Below are positions 1 to 7,648 of a DNA stretch of 35,031 bases, piece by piece (the stretch's first letter is position 1; every line of letters begins with the position of its first letter). The translations under genes were made by a program, and so were the position numbers. The notes under the pieces were generated by a model. That model worked only from the letters and a program-made list of their open reading frames with translations, was not told the origin of the DNA and made no database searches. Source of the stretch: an uncultured bacterium (lineage in GTDB: Bacteria > Cyanobacteriota > Vampirovibrionia > Gastranaerophilales > Gastranaerophilaceae); assembly GCA_902765215.1 (NCBI GenBank), contig CACWZA010000019.1, positions 1 to 35,031 on the forward strand. Reading direction: 5' to 3'.

Positions 1-154
1 CGAAAAGGTCGGATTACCCCCTCCCTACCCTCCCCCTATGTAAAGGGGGAGACTCTGCCGACACAAATGATTAAGTATCATTTGTGGAGAGGTAAGTTGT
101 AGAAATCTCTGATTTCTTACAAATACGGGTGAGGGTTAATTATACATTTACCCC
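1..154. repeat. Structured extragenic repeat element, diverged member of the GGGGTAAAT family
   Basis: No gene is visible here. The stretch holds a C-rich block, a hairpin at 30-51 (CTCCCCCT / AAGGGGGAG), a 10-bp stem at 62-86 (CACAAATGAT / ATCATTTGTG, 5-base loop) and a bulged hairpin at 97-122 (TTGTAGAAATC / GATTTCTTACAA). Read on the minus strand it begins GGGGTAAATGTATAA and continues with CCCTCACCCG and ACCTCTCC, the same ordered blocks as in the copies at 15770 and 28727, so I take it as a diverged member in reverse orientation. The far boundary lies outside the window. Confidence 0.55.
17..36 (-). other. G-quadruplex-type motif
   Basis: On the minus strand this reads as four G-runs of 5, 3, 3 and 5 bases separated by loops of 1, 2 and 1 base, the classic short-loop quadruplex pattern. 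It is conspicuous in such AT-rich surroundings. It overlaps the left arm of the 30-51 hairpin, so the two structures would compete. Confidence 0.6.
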
Positions 155-177
155 TAAACAATAATTTATGCTATAAT
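147..177 (+). promoter_or_regulatory. Promoter of the dCMP deaminase gene, extended -10
   Basis: TATAAT at 172-177 is preceded by TGC, giving a perfect extended -10. TTTACC at 147-152 could be a -35 with a long 19-base spacer, and it forms the end of the repeat element. A strong Shine-Dalgarno GGAGGTG lies at 189-195, just before the ATG at 200. Confidence 0.65.
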
Positions 178-199
178 ATGTAAAAAGCGGAGGTGTGGA

Positions 200-643
200 A
201 TGGCAATAAAACCTTGGATAGACTATTTTTTAGATTTGGCAAAAACATGTTCATCCCGTTCTAACTGTCTGAGAGCACAAGTCGGAGCGGTTATTGTAGG
301 TGATGATAAAAAAATAAAAGCAACAGGTTATAACGGAACACCGTCAGGAGTAGAATCCTGCTACGAAAGAGGGGAATGTTACCGTATAAAAAATAACATC
401 GAATCAGGTACAAGATACGAAACCTGCCGTTCTATCCACGCAGAACAAAATGCAATTATTCAGGCCGGTCAAGACCGTTGTAAAGGGGCAACCATGTACA
501 TTTACGGTCATAATTTTATCTGTATCTTATGTAAAAGATTTATTGTTCAGTCAGGAATAAAAGATGTTTATCTTAAAAAAGATGACAACTCGGAAGTTCT
601 GCATGTATCTGTAGAAGAAATAAAAAAAGAGTTAGAAGCATAA
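200..643 (+). CDS. dCMP deaminase-like (ComEB-type) zinc deaminase
   Basis: Member of the cytidine/deoxycytidylate deaminase fold; the likely reaction is dCMP to dUMP, feeding dTMP synthesis. The zinc site is visible as HAE (His80, catalytic Glu82) and a C-x-x-C pair (Cys108, Cys111). The Asn/Gly-rich YNGTPSG segment at 44-50 and the Cys-rich insert at about 54-60 are typical of dCMP deaminases. At 147 aa it is normal length for ComEB/dCMP deaminases. The usual Pro before the C-x-x-C is Ile here (F-I-C-I-L-C), a small deviation. The start is set by GGAGGTG five bases upstream. It is followed after 41 bases by the fliJ-like gene on the same strand. The family is clear; the exact substrate is inferred. 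Confidence 0.88.
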   Translation: MAIKPWIDYFLDLAKTCSSRSNCLRAQVGAVIVGDDKKIKATGYNGTPSGVESCYERGECYRIKNNIESGTRYETCRSIHAEQNAIIQAGQDRCKGATMYIYGHNFICILCKRFIVQSGIKDVYLKKDDNSEVLHVSVEEIKKELEA

Positions 644-684
644 ACTTTTATTGTAAAATCGGAACAATTCATTAAGAGAATAAT

Positions 685-1191
685 ATGCCATTCAGATATA
701 AACTTCAAAAAATGCTCGACTGGCGTCAGCGTGAGAAAGAAAAGCAAGAAACTATCGTGAACAAAGCACGACAGAAACTTCGGCTTGCTGAACAGAGAAT
801 AGAACAAAATAATCAGGAAATACTACAGGTAACAACCGCAAGAAAAACTGCTGACTATTCGCTCATGGAATATTATGACAAATACCTTCACCACCTGTGG
901 GATAAAGCCGAACAACTTGAACAGGCAAGGAAAGAAGCGGAAGAAGAACTGAAAATAGAAATTCAAAAACTTATTGAATGTGAACAAAAAGTAAAAGTAC
1001 TTGATAAACACAAAGAAAAACAAAAAGAAATTTATCTGGAAGAAGAAAAAAGAGCAGAGCTCAAAAGGTTCTCCGAACTCGGGGTACAAAGACACTTCAT
1101 CCGTTCAAGAGAAGATATTGAAGAGCAGGAAATGATTGAACAAATGATGCGCGAAATGCAGGAAGATGAGCAAAGCGAACAACAAATTTAA
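685..1191 (+). CDS. fliJ: FliJ-like flagellar export coiled-coil protein
   Basis: A 168-aa, highly charged, almost entirely helical coiled-coil protein. It starts with the FliJ signature pattern F-x-Y-x-L-Q-K-M-L-D-W-R near residues 3-14, then has long Lys/Glu heptads. Residues about 107-130 (E-K-Q-K-E-I-Y-L-E-E-E-K-R) match the conserved second helix of FliJ/YscO stalk proteins. FliJ sits under the flagellar type III ATPase FliI and helps couple ATP hydrolysis and proton flow to export. The C-terminus is acidic and Gln-rich. A weak Shine-Dalgarno AAGAGA precedes the ATG. No other flagellar gene is adjacent, so the assignment rests on length, N-terminal motif and coiled coil; another coiled-coil protein is the alternative. 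Confidence 0.7.
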   Translation: MPFRYKLQKMLDWRQREKEKQETIVNKARQKLRLAEQRIEQNNQEILQVTTARKTADYSLMEYYDKYLHHLWDKAEQLEQARKEAEEELKIEIQKLIECEQKVKVLDKHKEKQKEIYLEEEKRAELKRFSELGVQRHFIRSREDIEEQEMIEQMMREMQEDEQSEQQI

Positions 1192-1273
1192 TGTAAAGAA
1201 AAATTAATTATTTTGGGGGTATAAAGCAATTTTTAACTCTCATACGCTTTATAAGTGTATCGGAGATTAGTGT

Positions 1274-2317
1274 ATGTTTATAGCACCAGTAATTACATCA
1301 AATCTATTTGCCAATATAAGACCGCAAAATACCAATTTTGCAGGTCAAAAATATGCAAATCTAATGCCTTTATCAAAAGATACAGTATGTTTTACGGGTG
1401 GCAAAAAAGATATAAGAAGCAATAACCCCGAAGATGACCATGTTGGCGGAATTAACAAAACAACTGCTATAGCTATCCATAGTGATGCTGAACGCGCATA
1501 TATGTACCTTGACCAAAAATTGGATAAAATTTTAGGTGATATGGTCAGACCTGAACACTCTGCCGGTTCAGCTTCTAAACCTATCCAAATAATTCGCAGC
1601 AGAATTAAAGATGTAGATTCTATTATTGAAAAATCTATTACAAGAAAATTAGACAGTACCCAAGAGGTAAAAGAGGGAATTACAGATATTGTCGGAGCCA
1701 GAATTGTTATGGCTAACACAACAAAAGGTGCAGTTGATAAAGTTATTGACAGATTAACAGATGCCGTAAAAAATAATGAATTAAAAATTATTGAAATAGA
1801 AAATTACAGACCGGATCCTGAGATGGATTCAGAGGACAATATTATAAAATCATACGATTATTCCTCTGCAAGATCTTTAAAAGAATTGAAACTGGCATGT
1901 GATGATCAGCTTGGAACAAGTATCAGAAAAGTTGATGAAGATGTTCCGTCAGGTTATATGGCAATCCACATGTTAGTGCAGTTGCCAAACGGTTTTACAG
2001 GCGAAATTCAGATTTTAGGTCGTGAAGTAGAACGATTAAAAGATATTGAAGATATTTGTTATAAAGTTAAAAATGGCAAAACTGTGAAAAAAGTTCCGCC
2101 AAAAGTTAAAAAGATGCTCGCTCCTTTATCTAACAGAGAAGATGTTGTTTTAAGAAAAGAACACAATATTTATACAAGACAGGCATATATATTCCAAAGA
2201 GAATTAGAACTTCAAAATTCGTTTGGAAGAAGAAAAATGAGCAATGAATTCTTAAAAATACCTGATTATTTACCAAAAAATTTAGATTTTAATAACCTCG
2301 CAAATGAACTCTATTAA
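1274..2317 (+). CDS. Orphan RelA/SpoT-domain protein with F-x-G leader
   Basis: A 347-aa protein whose central part (about 75-270) carries the RelA/SpoT nucleotidyltransferase motifs in order: S-R-I-K near 109-112, I-T-D-I-V-G-A-R at 136-143, S-G-Y-x-A-I-H at 226-232, and G-E-I-Q-I-L at 243-248. These match the substrate-binding and E-x-Q catalytic positions of (p)ppGpp synthetases (E244, Q246), followed by a conserved-looking Y-K at 263-264. There is no HD hydrolase domain and no TGS/ACT region, so it is not a full Rel enzyme. The first 45 residues are low-complexity with two F-x-G motifs (N-F-A-G at 21-24, C-F-T-G at 39-42). It could be a small alarmone synthetase, a toxic synthetase or an effector. 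GGAG at 1262-1265 supports the start. Confidence 0.75.
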   Translation: MFIAPVITSNLFANIRPQNTNFAGQKYANLMPLSKDTVCFTGGKKDIRSNNPEDDHVGGINKTTAIAIHSDAERAYMYLDQKLDKILGDMVRPEHSAGSASKPIQIIRSRIKDVDSIIEKSITRKLDSTQEVKEGITDIVGARIVMANTTKGAVDKVIDRLTDAVKNNELKIIEIENYRPDPEMDSEDNIIKSYDYSSARSLKELKLACDDQLGTSIRKVDEDVPSGYMAIHMLVQLPNGFTGEIQILGREVERLKDIEDICYKVKNGKTVKKVPPKVKKMLAPLSNREDVVLRKEHNIYTRQAYIFQRELELQNSFGRRKMSNEFLKIPDYLPKNLDFNNLANELY

Positions 2318-2331
2318 AGCAATTCACCCGT

Positions 2332-2350
2332 TAAATTTTTGTAAAATTTA
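2332..2350. terminator. AT-only palindrome between convergent genes
   Basis: TAAATTTT, a 3-base loop TGT, then AAAATTTA: a perfect 8-bp stem between the ends of the RelA/SpoT-domain gene and the PHP gene, overlapping the stop codon of the latter. It has no GC base pairs, so it would be a weak terminator. Confidence 0.3.
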
Positions 2351-3178
2351 TTTAAAAATAGTGAATTTTTTTGCATCAATTTTTATATCTTTGTTATTCA
2401 ATCTGCCCAAAGGGATATTTTTGTTTGTTCCGTGATAATCACTTCCGCCTGTGATAAAAAGATTGTGTTCTTTTGCGGTTTTTACCAAAAATTTTATCTC
2501 TTCATCAGAATATCTTGAATAATAACATTCCAAACCTTCTATTCCGTATTCTTTCATTTTAATAAGTTGTTTCTGCAACAAATCCTGAGAAATATGTTCT
2601 TCTCCTTCACCGCCCAAAGGATGTGCCCAAACAGGGATTCCACCCGATTTTTTGATAACATTTATCGCCTCAATACCGTCAAATTTCGTATTCCCTGTTT
2701 TGCAGTCATCTAAATATTTTTTCATAGCAGGGATATTACTCTTTGCGAGCCCTCTTTTTACAAGTATATTTGCAAGGTGAGTTTTTACAACACTCCGTCG
2801 TGAATAAAGCCAGTCGAGTTCTTCTTTCGTCAGTTCTATCCCGTGAACATCTTTCAGGTATTTTATTCTTGTTTCAAGTTTCTGGCGTCTTAAAACTTTT
2901 CCTTTTTCAATCAGTGCTTTTAATTCAGGAGTTTCAGGATTTATATAATATCCTAAAATATGACATTTAATCTCACCTGCAAGACAGGTTAATTCTATCC
3001 CTCTGATAAATTTTTTATCAGATGAAATAAGTTCCCCGAATTTTTTCAAACCGTCAGTTGTATCATGGTCGGTCAGAGCAACAATATCAAGGTCAGAAGA
3101 ATTTATTTTCTCAGCCAGTTCCTCTACCGTATCACTTCCGTCCGAACAATTACTGTGTATATGTAAATCTGCTTTCAT
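2348..3178 (-). CDS. PHP-domain metallophosphoesterase (RNase AM / nucleoside bisphosphate phosphatase type)
   Basis: PHP-family metal-dependent phosphoesterase of 276 aa. Visible metal-binding motifs in order are D-L-H-I-H-S at 4-9, T-D-H-D-T at 36-40, G-I-E-L-T (Glu ligand), K-T-H-L-A-N, W-A-H-P-L-G-G and G-G-S-D-Y-H-G near the C-terminus. Length and motif layout fit the YciV/RNase AM group, which removes 5' nucleotides from short RNAs or dephosphorylates 3',5'-nucleoside bisphosphates; the exact substrate cannot be read from sequence. I use the ATG at 3178; a GTG two codons upstream (3184) is in frame. There is no Shine-Dalgarno, and a -10 box lies six bases before the ATG, so the mRNA may be leaderless. 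Confidence 0.87.
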   Translation of the reverse strand: MKADLHIHSNCSDGSDTVEELAEKINSSDLDIVALTDHDTTDGLKKFGELISSDKKFIRGIELTCLAGEIKCHILGYYINPETPELKALIEKGKVLRRQKLETRIKYLKDVHGIELTKEELDWLYSRRSVVKTHLANILVKRGLAKSNIPAMKKYLDDCKTGNTKFDGIEAINVIKKSGGIPVWAHPLGGEGEEHISQDLLQKQLIKMKEYGIEGLECYYSRYSDEEIKFLVKTAKEHNLFITGGSDYHGTNKNIPLGRLNNKDIKIDAKKFTIFK

Positions 3179-3184
3179 ATACAC

Positions 3185-3213
3185 ATTTTATAATAAATAA
3201 AAAAGAGGGTACA
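3185..3213 (-). promoter_or_regulatory. Candidate leaderless promoter of the PHP gene
   Basis: On the minus strand TGTACC, a 17-base spacer and TAAAAT are followed by six bases and then the ATG at 3178. Transcription would begin at or next to the start codon. No Shine-Dalgarno is present. Confidence 0.5.
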
Positions 3214-3224
3214 CCGATAAATGA

Positions 3225-3629
3225 CTATCTTTCTATTTCAATCATATCGTCATCAAATTTTACAAACGATTTATTACTTCCAAAATCGTAAACTGTGGCA
3301 GCACCGTCTTTTCCGAATAAAATAATTTCAGGAGTACTATCATCAGTCAGGTTTTCAACCTTCATTGAATCAACACCGTATACTGATTCAGCGGCAATTT
3401 CTCTCAACATTCTGTCTGTCTGAGAATCTTTATAAGCAGTTGTTCCGCCTGCAGCAACCATTGTTCCGATTGCAGCCCCGATTAAAAATGCAGCTTTAAC
3501 ATCTTCTTTTCTGTAACCGGTTGAAGGTTTTTCATTCTCAGGAATTTCATTTTTATCTGAAGGAGCTCCACCCATTATTGTTTTTGCCCCGAAATGTATG
3601 TTATTGCTGATATTTAACGGTCTAATCAT
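3225..3629 (-). CDS. Hypothetical membrane protein with F-x-G leader
   Basis: I do not recognise a named family. The 134-aa product starts with a short Asn-rich leader containing I-H-F-G-A-K (11-16), then a Pro/Glu-rich linker. A Gly/Ala-rich hydrophobic helix at about 46-63 could span a membrane, and a C-terminal domain follows. The segment N-L-T-D-D-S-T-P-E-I-I-L-F-G at 93-106 resembles one blade of an FG-GAP/VCBS-type repeat, but only one unit is seen. The start is fixed by an excellent Shine-Dalgarno (AAGGAGTG) six bases upstream. It shares its F-x-G leader with the proteins at 1274 and 14002. Confidence 0.7.
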   Translation of the reverse strand: MIRPLNISNNIHFGAKTIMGGAPSDKNEIPENEKPSTGYRKEDVKAAFLIGAAIGTMVAAGGTTAYKDSQTDRMLREIAAESVYGVDSMKVENLTDDSTPEIILFGKDGAATVYDFGSNKSFVKFDDDMIEIER

Positions 3630-3810
3630 AGTCCACTCCTTGCTGTTTGTTGTTGTAATCTCTTAATAACTCTGAAACCTTTTTTTTGCGGTATATTAAA
3701 CTTTGCTTAAACATTTTTTACAATCCCATGCTTTTACATACCTTAAAACATGGTGTAAAAACAAAATCTTGCATGATAAACTAAAAAAAGACAAAAAAAT
3801 GAGGAGCAAA

Positions 3811-5205
3811 ATGGTATCAGGTTCAACTAAGGAAAAAGCAGATTTAACACAATTAATGCCACAAAGTATTGAGGCAGAAGAAGCGGTTTTAGGGGCTATA
3901 CTCGTCAACCCGAGAAGTTTAGACAAGGTCATGACAAGTTTAAGGCCCGAATATTTTTACAAACCTGCACACAGATACATATATGAGGCAATGTTGCAAT
4001 TAACAAACAATAATACGGTTATTGATATTGTATCAGTATCTGATACCCTTAATATTAACCAAAAACTGGAACTTGTAGGCGGGCGTGCTTATATCAACGA
4101 TTTGAGTTTCAAATGTATTTCAACTGCAAATGTGAAATATTATGCTGACATTATAGAAGAAAAAGCAATTAAACGCTCACTTATTAACGCAGGTACAGAA
4201 ATCACAACAACAGGATACGACACCTGTTCAAGTGATGAATCTTTAGAAAAAGCCGAAAGACTTATTTTTGATTTATCCTCAAAAAAATCAACCTCTGAAC
4301 TGGTGCCGATAGAAAATATCATATACGGTACCTATGATATGATTAACGAAAGATACAAAAACCGTGATAAAAAGACAGGGGTAGAATCAGGGTTTTATGA
4401 TCTTGATGAACTTACCAACGGTTTCCAAAAATCAGATTTAATTATCCTTGCGGCTCGTCCTGCAATGGGTAAAACTGCGTTTGCACTGAATATTGCACAA
4501 AATGCCGCTTTAAGAAACGGAAAAACAGTTGCTATCTTCTCTTTAGAAATGTCAAAAGACCAGCTTGTACAACGACTTTTGTGTTCTGAAGCTGAAGTCG
4601 ATTCCCAAAGACTGCGTTCAGGAAATATGCAGTCAACTGACTGGGAAAAACTTGCAAACGCTATGGCAAACCTCGCTGAAACAAACATTTATATTGACGA
4701 TTCATCTGCATGTACTCTGAATGATATTCGTGCGAAATGCCGTCGTTTGGCAATGCAGGAAAAAGAACTCAGTCTGATTGTAATCGACTACCTTCAGCTT
4801 ATTATGCCGGCAGGTAAGATGCTTAGCCTCCAGCAGCATGTTGCGGAAGTATCAAGAGGGTTGAAACTGCTTGCAAAAGAGCTTAATGTTCCTATCATAA
4901 CTTTATCACAGTTATCACGCGGACCTGAACAAAGAAACGATAAACGCCCTCAGCTTGCCGATTTGAGAGATTCAGGCTCAATCGAACAAGATGCTGATAT
5001 TGTAATGTTTATTTATCGTGGCGAATATTATGTTAATAATGGTGAAGCAAGTGAAGAAGAAGCTCTTGAACTTGCAAAAAGTAAGGGCGAGGCAGAAATT
5101 ATTATTGCAAAACAAAGAAGCGGCCCTACAGGCACCGTTAAACTTCTGTTCCAGAATAATATCACCAAATTCAAGAATAAAACAAAAGTTACGACAGAGT
5201 TTTAA
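3811..5205 (+). CDS. dnaB: Replicative DNA helicase DnaB
   Basis: RecA-type hexameric helicase that unwinds DNA at the replication fork and works with primase DnaG. The N-terminal helical domain (about 15-115) begins M-P-Q-S-I-E-A-E-E-A-V-L-G. Walker A R-P-A-M-G-K-T lies at about 216-222 and Walker B as V-I-D-Y-L-Q-L. Next come the R-G-L-K-L-L-A-K-E-L block and the S-Q-L-S-R-G...L-R-D-S-G-S-I-E-Q-D-A-D motif with the DNA/arginine-finger region. It has 464 aa, normal length, with no intein. The frame is open upstream to 3703, but AGGAG at 3802-3806 sits five bases before the ATG at 3811, and the upstream residues do not look like DnaB, so 3811 is the start. Its stop is followed closely by the lptC promoter. 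Confidence 0.97.
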   Translation: MVSGSTKEKADLTQLMPQSIEAEEAVLGAILVNPRSLDKVMTSLRPEYFYKPAHRYIYEAMLQLTNNNTVIDIVSVSDTLNINQKLELVGGRAYINDLSFKCISTANVKYYADIIEEKAIKRSLINAGTEITTTGYDTCSSDESLEKAERLIFDLSSKKSTSELVPIENIIYGTYDMINERYKNRDKKTGVESGFYDLDELTNGFQKSDLIILAARPAMGKTAFALNIAQNAALRNGKTVAIFSLEMSKDQLVQRLLCSEAEVDSQRLRSGNMQSTDWEKLANAMANLAETNIYIDDSSACTLNDIRAKCRRLAMQEKELSLIVIDYLQLIMPAGKMLSLQQHVAEVSRGLKLLAKELNVPIITLSQLSRGPEQRNDKRPQLADLRDSGSIEQDADIVMFIYRGEYYVNNGEASEEEALELAKSKGEAEIIIAKQRSGPTGTVKLLFQNNITKFKNKTKVTTEF

Positions 5206-5209
5206 TTTA

Positions 5210-5238
5210 TTTACCAATATCCCTTTATGTGCTAAAAT
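5210..5238 (+). promoter_or_regulatory. Promoter of lptC, probably leaderless
   Basis: TTTACC at 5210-5215, a 17-base spacer and TAAAAT at 5233-5238, with TGC just before the hexamer (extended -10). The ATG at 5245 lies six bases after the -10, so the start site would fall on the start codon. Confidence 0.65.
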
Positions 5239-5244
5239 ATGTTT

Positions 5245-5862
5245 ATGAAGATTGATAAGGAACTTTTTTGGGATATATTATCGAAGGCAAAAGAACGCTG
5301 GGCCAAAATGGACGGACACCAACGCACTTATTTCATAATTGCTGTTGTGATAACTATTATCCTGATGTGGGCGTTTATAACGGCAGGGTTCATTACAACA
5401 AACTTCAACCGTAATGCATTAAGATCCGGAGTAGACAGACAGGAACTTCAGGTATCCAGTATGATTCTTACGGAAACGAAAGACGGTCAAAAGTTCTGGG
5501 AAATCTTCGGAGAAACGGGGAAATACAACAGCGACCACAAAATCGCAAACTTAAATAATGTGGTTGGTAATTTCTATAAAAATAATGAAGTAGAACTGAG
5601 TTTTGAATCAACAAAAGGGTTGTATAATGAAGAAACTCAAGAGATAATTTTGTATGAAAATGTTTTTGTTGTACTGAAGGATGAAACTTCGCTCAAAGCG
5701 GACAAGTTGACTTTCGATATAAAAACAAAAACGCTCAATGTTGAAGGTAATGTTATAATAAATAAAAAACGCTCGTTTAATGCAACAGCAGAAAGAGCCG
5801 TAATTGATTCCGAATATTCAAGATTCAGAATAATAGGAAAAACCGTATCGAAGTTATATTAA
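5245..5862 (+). CDS. lptC: LPS export protein LptC
   Basis: Bitopic inner-membrane protein that takes LPS from the LptBFG transporter and passes it to LptA. A cytoplasmic N-terminus is followed by one membrane helix at about 28-49, then a periplasmic beta-jellyroll with the LptC pattern (K-F-W-E-I-F-G-E-T-G-K-Y, then G-L-Y-N...L-Y-E-N-V-F-V...L-K-A-D-K-L-T-F-D). At 205 aa it is typical in length. The start is either ATG 5239 or ATG 5245; the -10 TAAAAT ends at 5238, so 5245 is favoured. lptA follows 19 bases downstream, which supports the call. Confidence 0.85.
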   Translation: MKIDKELFWDILSKAKERWAKMDGHQRTYFIIAVVITIILMWAFITAGFITTNFNRNALRSGVDRQELQVSSMILTETKDGQKFWEIFGETGKYNSDHKIANLNNVVGNFYKNNEVELSFESTKGLYNEETQEIILYENVFVVLKDETSLKADKLTFDIKTKTLNVEGNVIINKKRSFNATAERAVIDSEYSRFRIIGKTVSKLY

Positions 5863-5881
5863 ATTAAGAAAAGGAAAGATG

Positions 5882-6853
5882 ATGAATAAGAAGAAATTTT
5901 TAATAATAATGTCACTTTTAGTGTTATGCTTGGGAGCAATAGGGGTTATTGCGGAAGATTTGATTATTGAATCTAAAACACAAAGTTTTAGTGAAGAAGA
6001 CAGCCGTATCAAATTTGACGGTGATGTCAAAGTTAAATACGGAGATATCAATCTGGTTGGTGACAGAGCAGATGTTACGGTTAAAAACAGCAAACTTCAT
6101 ACTGCGACCTTCTATGACAAACCTTATGCATACGAAATCAAAAACAACAAGAAAAGAGAAGTAAAAGCAAACATACTTAAATTCTCTCTTTTAAATAAAG
6201 TTATTAAAGCTGAAGGTGACACCCAAACAATCATCACCGAAGGTCAGACACCTGTTGCGGTAATCAATGCCGATGAACAGGAATACAATGTAAATACAAA
6301 CATAATGACAGCAACAGGTTCAGTTGCAATAAAATATAAAGACATAAACGCATACACCGATAAAGCGGTTATCCATACGGATAAACACGGCGAATTAAAA
6401 AGAATTGACCTTATCGGCAGAGCGAGAATTGACCAGTCTAAACACCACGCAACGGCTAATCATTTCATATACGAAGCAGACAAAGAACAAATGACTGCAA
6501 TGGGTGAGGCCGTTACTTCAACCATTTTGGATAACGGTAAAGAATTTGTACTTAAAGCAAATTACCAACAATACAACAAAAAAGAAGGTATCTTTATCGG
6601 GAACGGAAATGTAAGAGCATGGTACGATAACTATTATGCTAAAGGCCCTAAGGTTGTATGCTACCCTGACAAGGTGACAAATAAACCTCAGGAAGTATTT
6701 ATGATAGGTCGTTCTACTATCAAAGAAAATGAAAAAGATATCACGGCAGATAAAATTAAAGTTATTATCGAACCTAAAAACTTCACAGCCGAAGGTAATG
6801 TAAGAACAGTTATTCACCAGGCAGGTGTTTCAAGCGAAAAAGCAGGGTTCTGA
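5882..6853 (+). CDS. lptA: LptA/OstA-like periplasmic LPS-bridge protein
   Basis: Periplasmic protein of the LPS transport bridge, here 323 aa and longer than the roughly 185-aa E. coli LptA. The signal peptide is K-K-K followed by a hydrophobic core, with probable cleavage after V-I-A at about residue 22. The rest is repeated OstA beta-strand units marked by G-D-V-K-V-K-Y-G-D-I, G-S-V-A-I-K-Y-K-D-I, G-N-V-R-A-W-Y and a final E-G-N-V-R-T-V, each followed by A-D-K-A-type segments. Two ATGs are adjacent; AAGGA at 5871-5875 is better spaced for 5882 than for 5879. It is co-transcribed with lptC and, after 3 bases, the TPR gene. Confidence 0.87.
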   Translation: MNKKKFLIIMSLLVLCLGAIGVIAEDLIIESKTQSFSEEDSRIKFDGDVKVKYGDINLVGDRADVTVKNSKLHTATFYDKPYAYEIKNNKKREVKANILKFSLLNKVIKAEGDTQTIITEGQTPVAVINADEQEYNVNTNIMTATGSVAIKYKDINAYTDKAVIHTDKHGELKRIDLIGRARIDQSKHHATANHFIYEADKEQMTAMGEAVTSTILDNGKEFVLKANYQQYNKKEGIFIGNGNVRAWYDNYYAKGPKVVCYPDKVTNKPQEVFMIGRSTIKENEKDITADKIKVIIEPKNFTAEGNVRTVIHQAGVSSEKAGF

Positions 6854-6856
6854 TAA

Positions 6857-7648
6857 ATGGAAAATGGGAATTTAAAAATGGAAAATAATGTTGAAAATGC
6901 TATTGAATGTTTTAAAAAAGGTGAATTTCAACAAGCAATAGATATCTTCAGTAATGTTTTGGAACACGAAGACGATAACGCAGAAATCTATAACAATATG
7001 GGGCTTTGTTACACGAAACTGGGGAATTTTGAACAGGCAGAAAAATCTTTTACAAAGTCTATAAAACTAAACCCGCTTATCCCTCAATCCTATATAAATT
7101 TATCTGATTTATATTATAAAGCAGGTGATTTGTCAGGTGCTATCGGGGTTTTAGAACGCGGAAGTTACGAAATGGAAGATAACTATGTTATCGCACACCT
7201 TTTAGCAAGAGTTTATATTGACGATTCCCGTTACGATATGGCTATTGTTGAACTTGAAAAAATTCTTGATGCCCAGCCTGAAAACTATGATGCCTATTAC
7301 GATTTAGGCAGAGTAATGTTTGAAATGGGTAACTATGAAGATGCCATTTCCAATTTTGAAAATGTTATCGAATACAAAGAAGATAATGAATTTTTATATT
7401 ACTATCTGGCTCAGGCTTATGAGGCAAATAACGAGATTGATAAAGCAATCTCTAACTACCTGAAGGCAACTGCCGTAAATACAAAATTTGCTATGCCTTA
7501 TAAAAAATTAGGTATTCTGTTTTTAGCAAGAGAAGATTACGAAGACGCAATAGAATTTTTTGAAGATTATATCAAACTTGATGTTCCCGACGAAGAAAGA
7601 AAAAGTGTTAACGAACTCATTAACAGAATAAAAGGGAAACTTGGATAA
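6857..7648 (+). CDS. TPR-repeat protein
   Basis: A 263-aa protein composed of about seven tetratricopeptide repeats (for example A-E-I-Y-N-N-M-G-L-C-Y-T-K-L-G and Y-D-A-Y-Y-D-L-G-R-V-M-F-E-M-G), a helical scaffold for protein-protein contacts. There is no signal peptide or membrane helix, so it is probably cytoplasmic. The start codon is three bases after the lptA stop and the stop codon abuts the dprA start, so it is tightly coupled within the operon. An internal ATG at 6878 is a possible alternative start because neither has a strong Shine-Dalgarno. The partner cannot be inferred from sequence. Confidence 0.85.
   Translation: MENGNLKMENNVENAIECFKKGEFQQAIDIFSNVLEHEDDNAEIYNNMGLCYTKLGNFEQAEKSFTKSIKLNPLIPQSYINLSDLYYKAGDLSGAIGVLERGSYEMEDNYVIAHLLARVYIDDSRYDMAIVELEKILDAQPENYDAYYDLGRVMFEMGNYEDAISNFENVIEYKEDNEFLYYYLAQAYEANNEIDKAISNYLKATAVNTKFAMPYKKLGILFLAREDYEDAIEFFEDYIKLDVPDEERKSVNELINRIKGKLG

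Noticed and set aside
1-154. CRISPR array or tRNA in the left structured region
   Set aside because: Hairpins are all different, with no regularly spaced direct repeats and no cloverleaf or CCA-type end.
823-1095. Minus-strand Phe-rich open frame opposite the fliJ-like gene
   Set aside because: It is the mirror of Lys/Glu-rich coiled-coil codons; no ribosome-binding site and improbable composition.
3703-3810. In-frame upstream extension of dnaB from an ATG at 3703
   Set aside because: The residues do not resemble DnaB, and the AGGAG at 3802-3806 points to the ATG at 3811.
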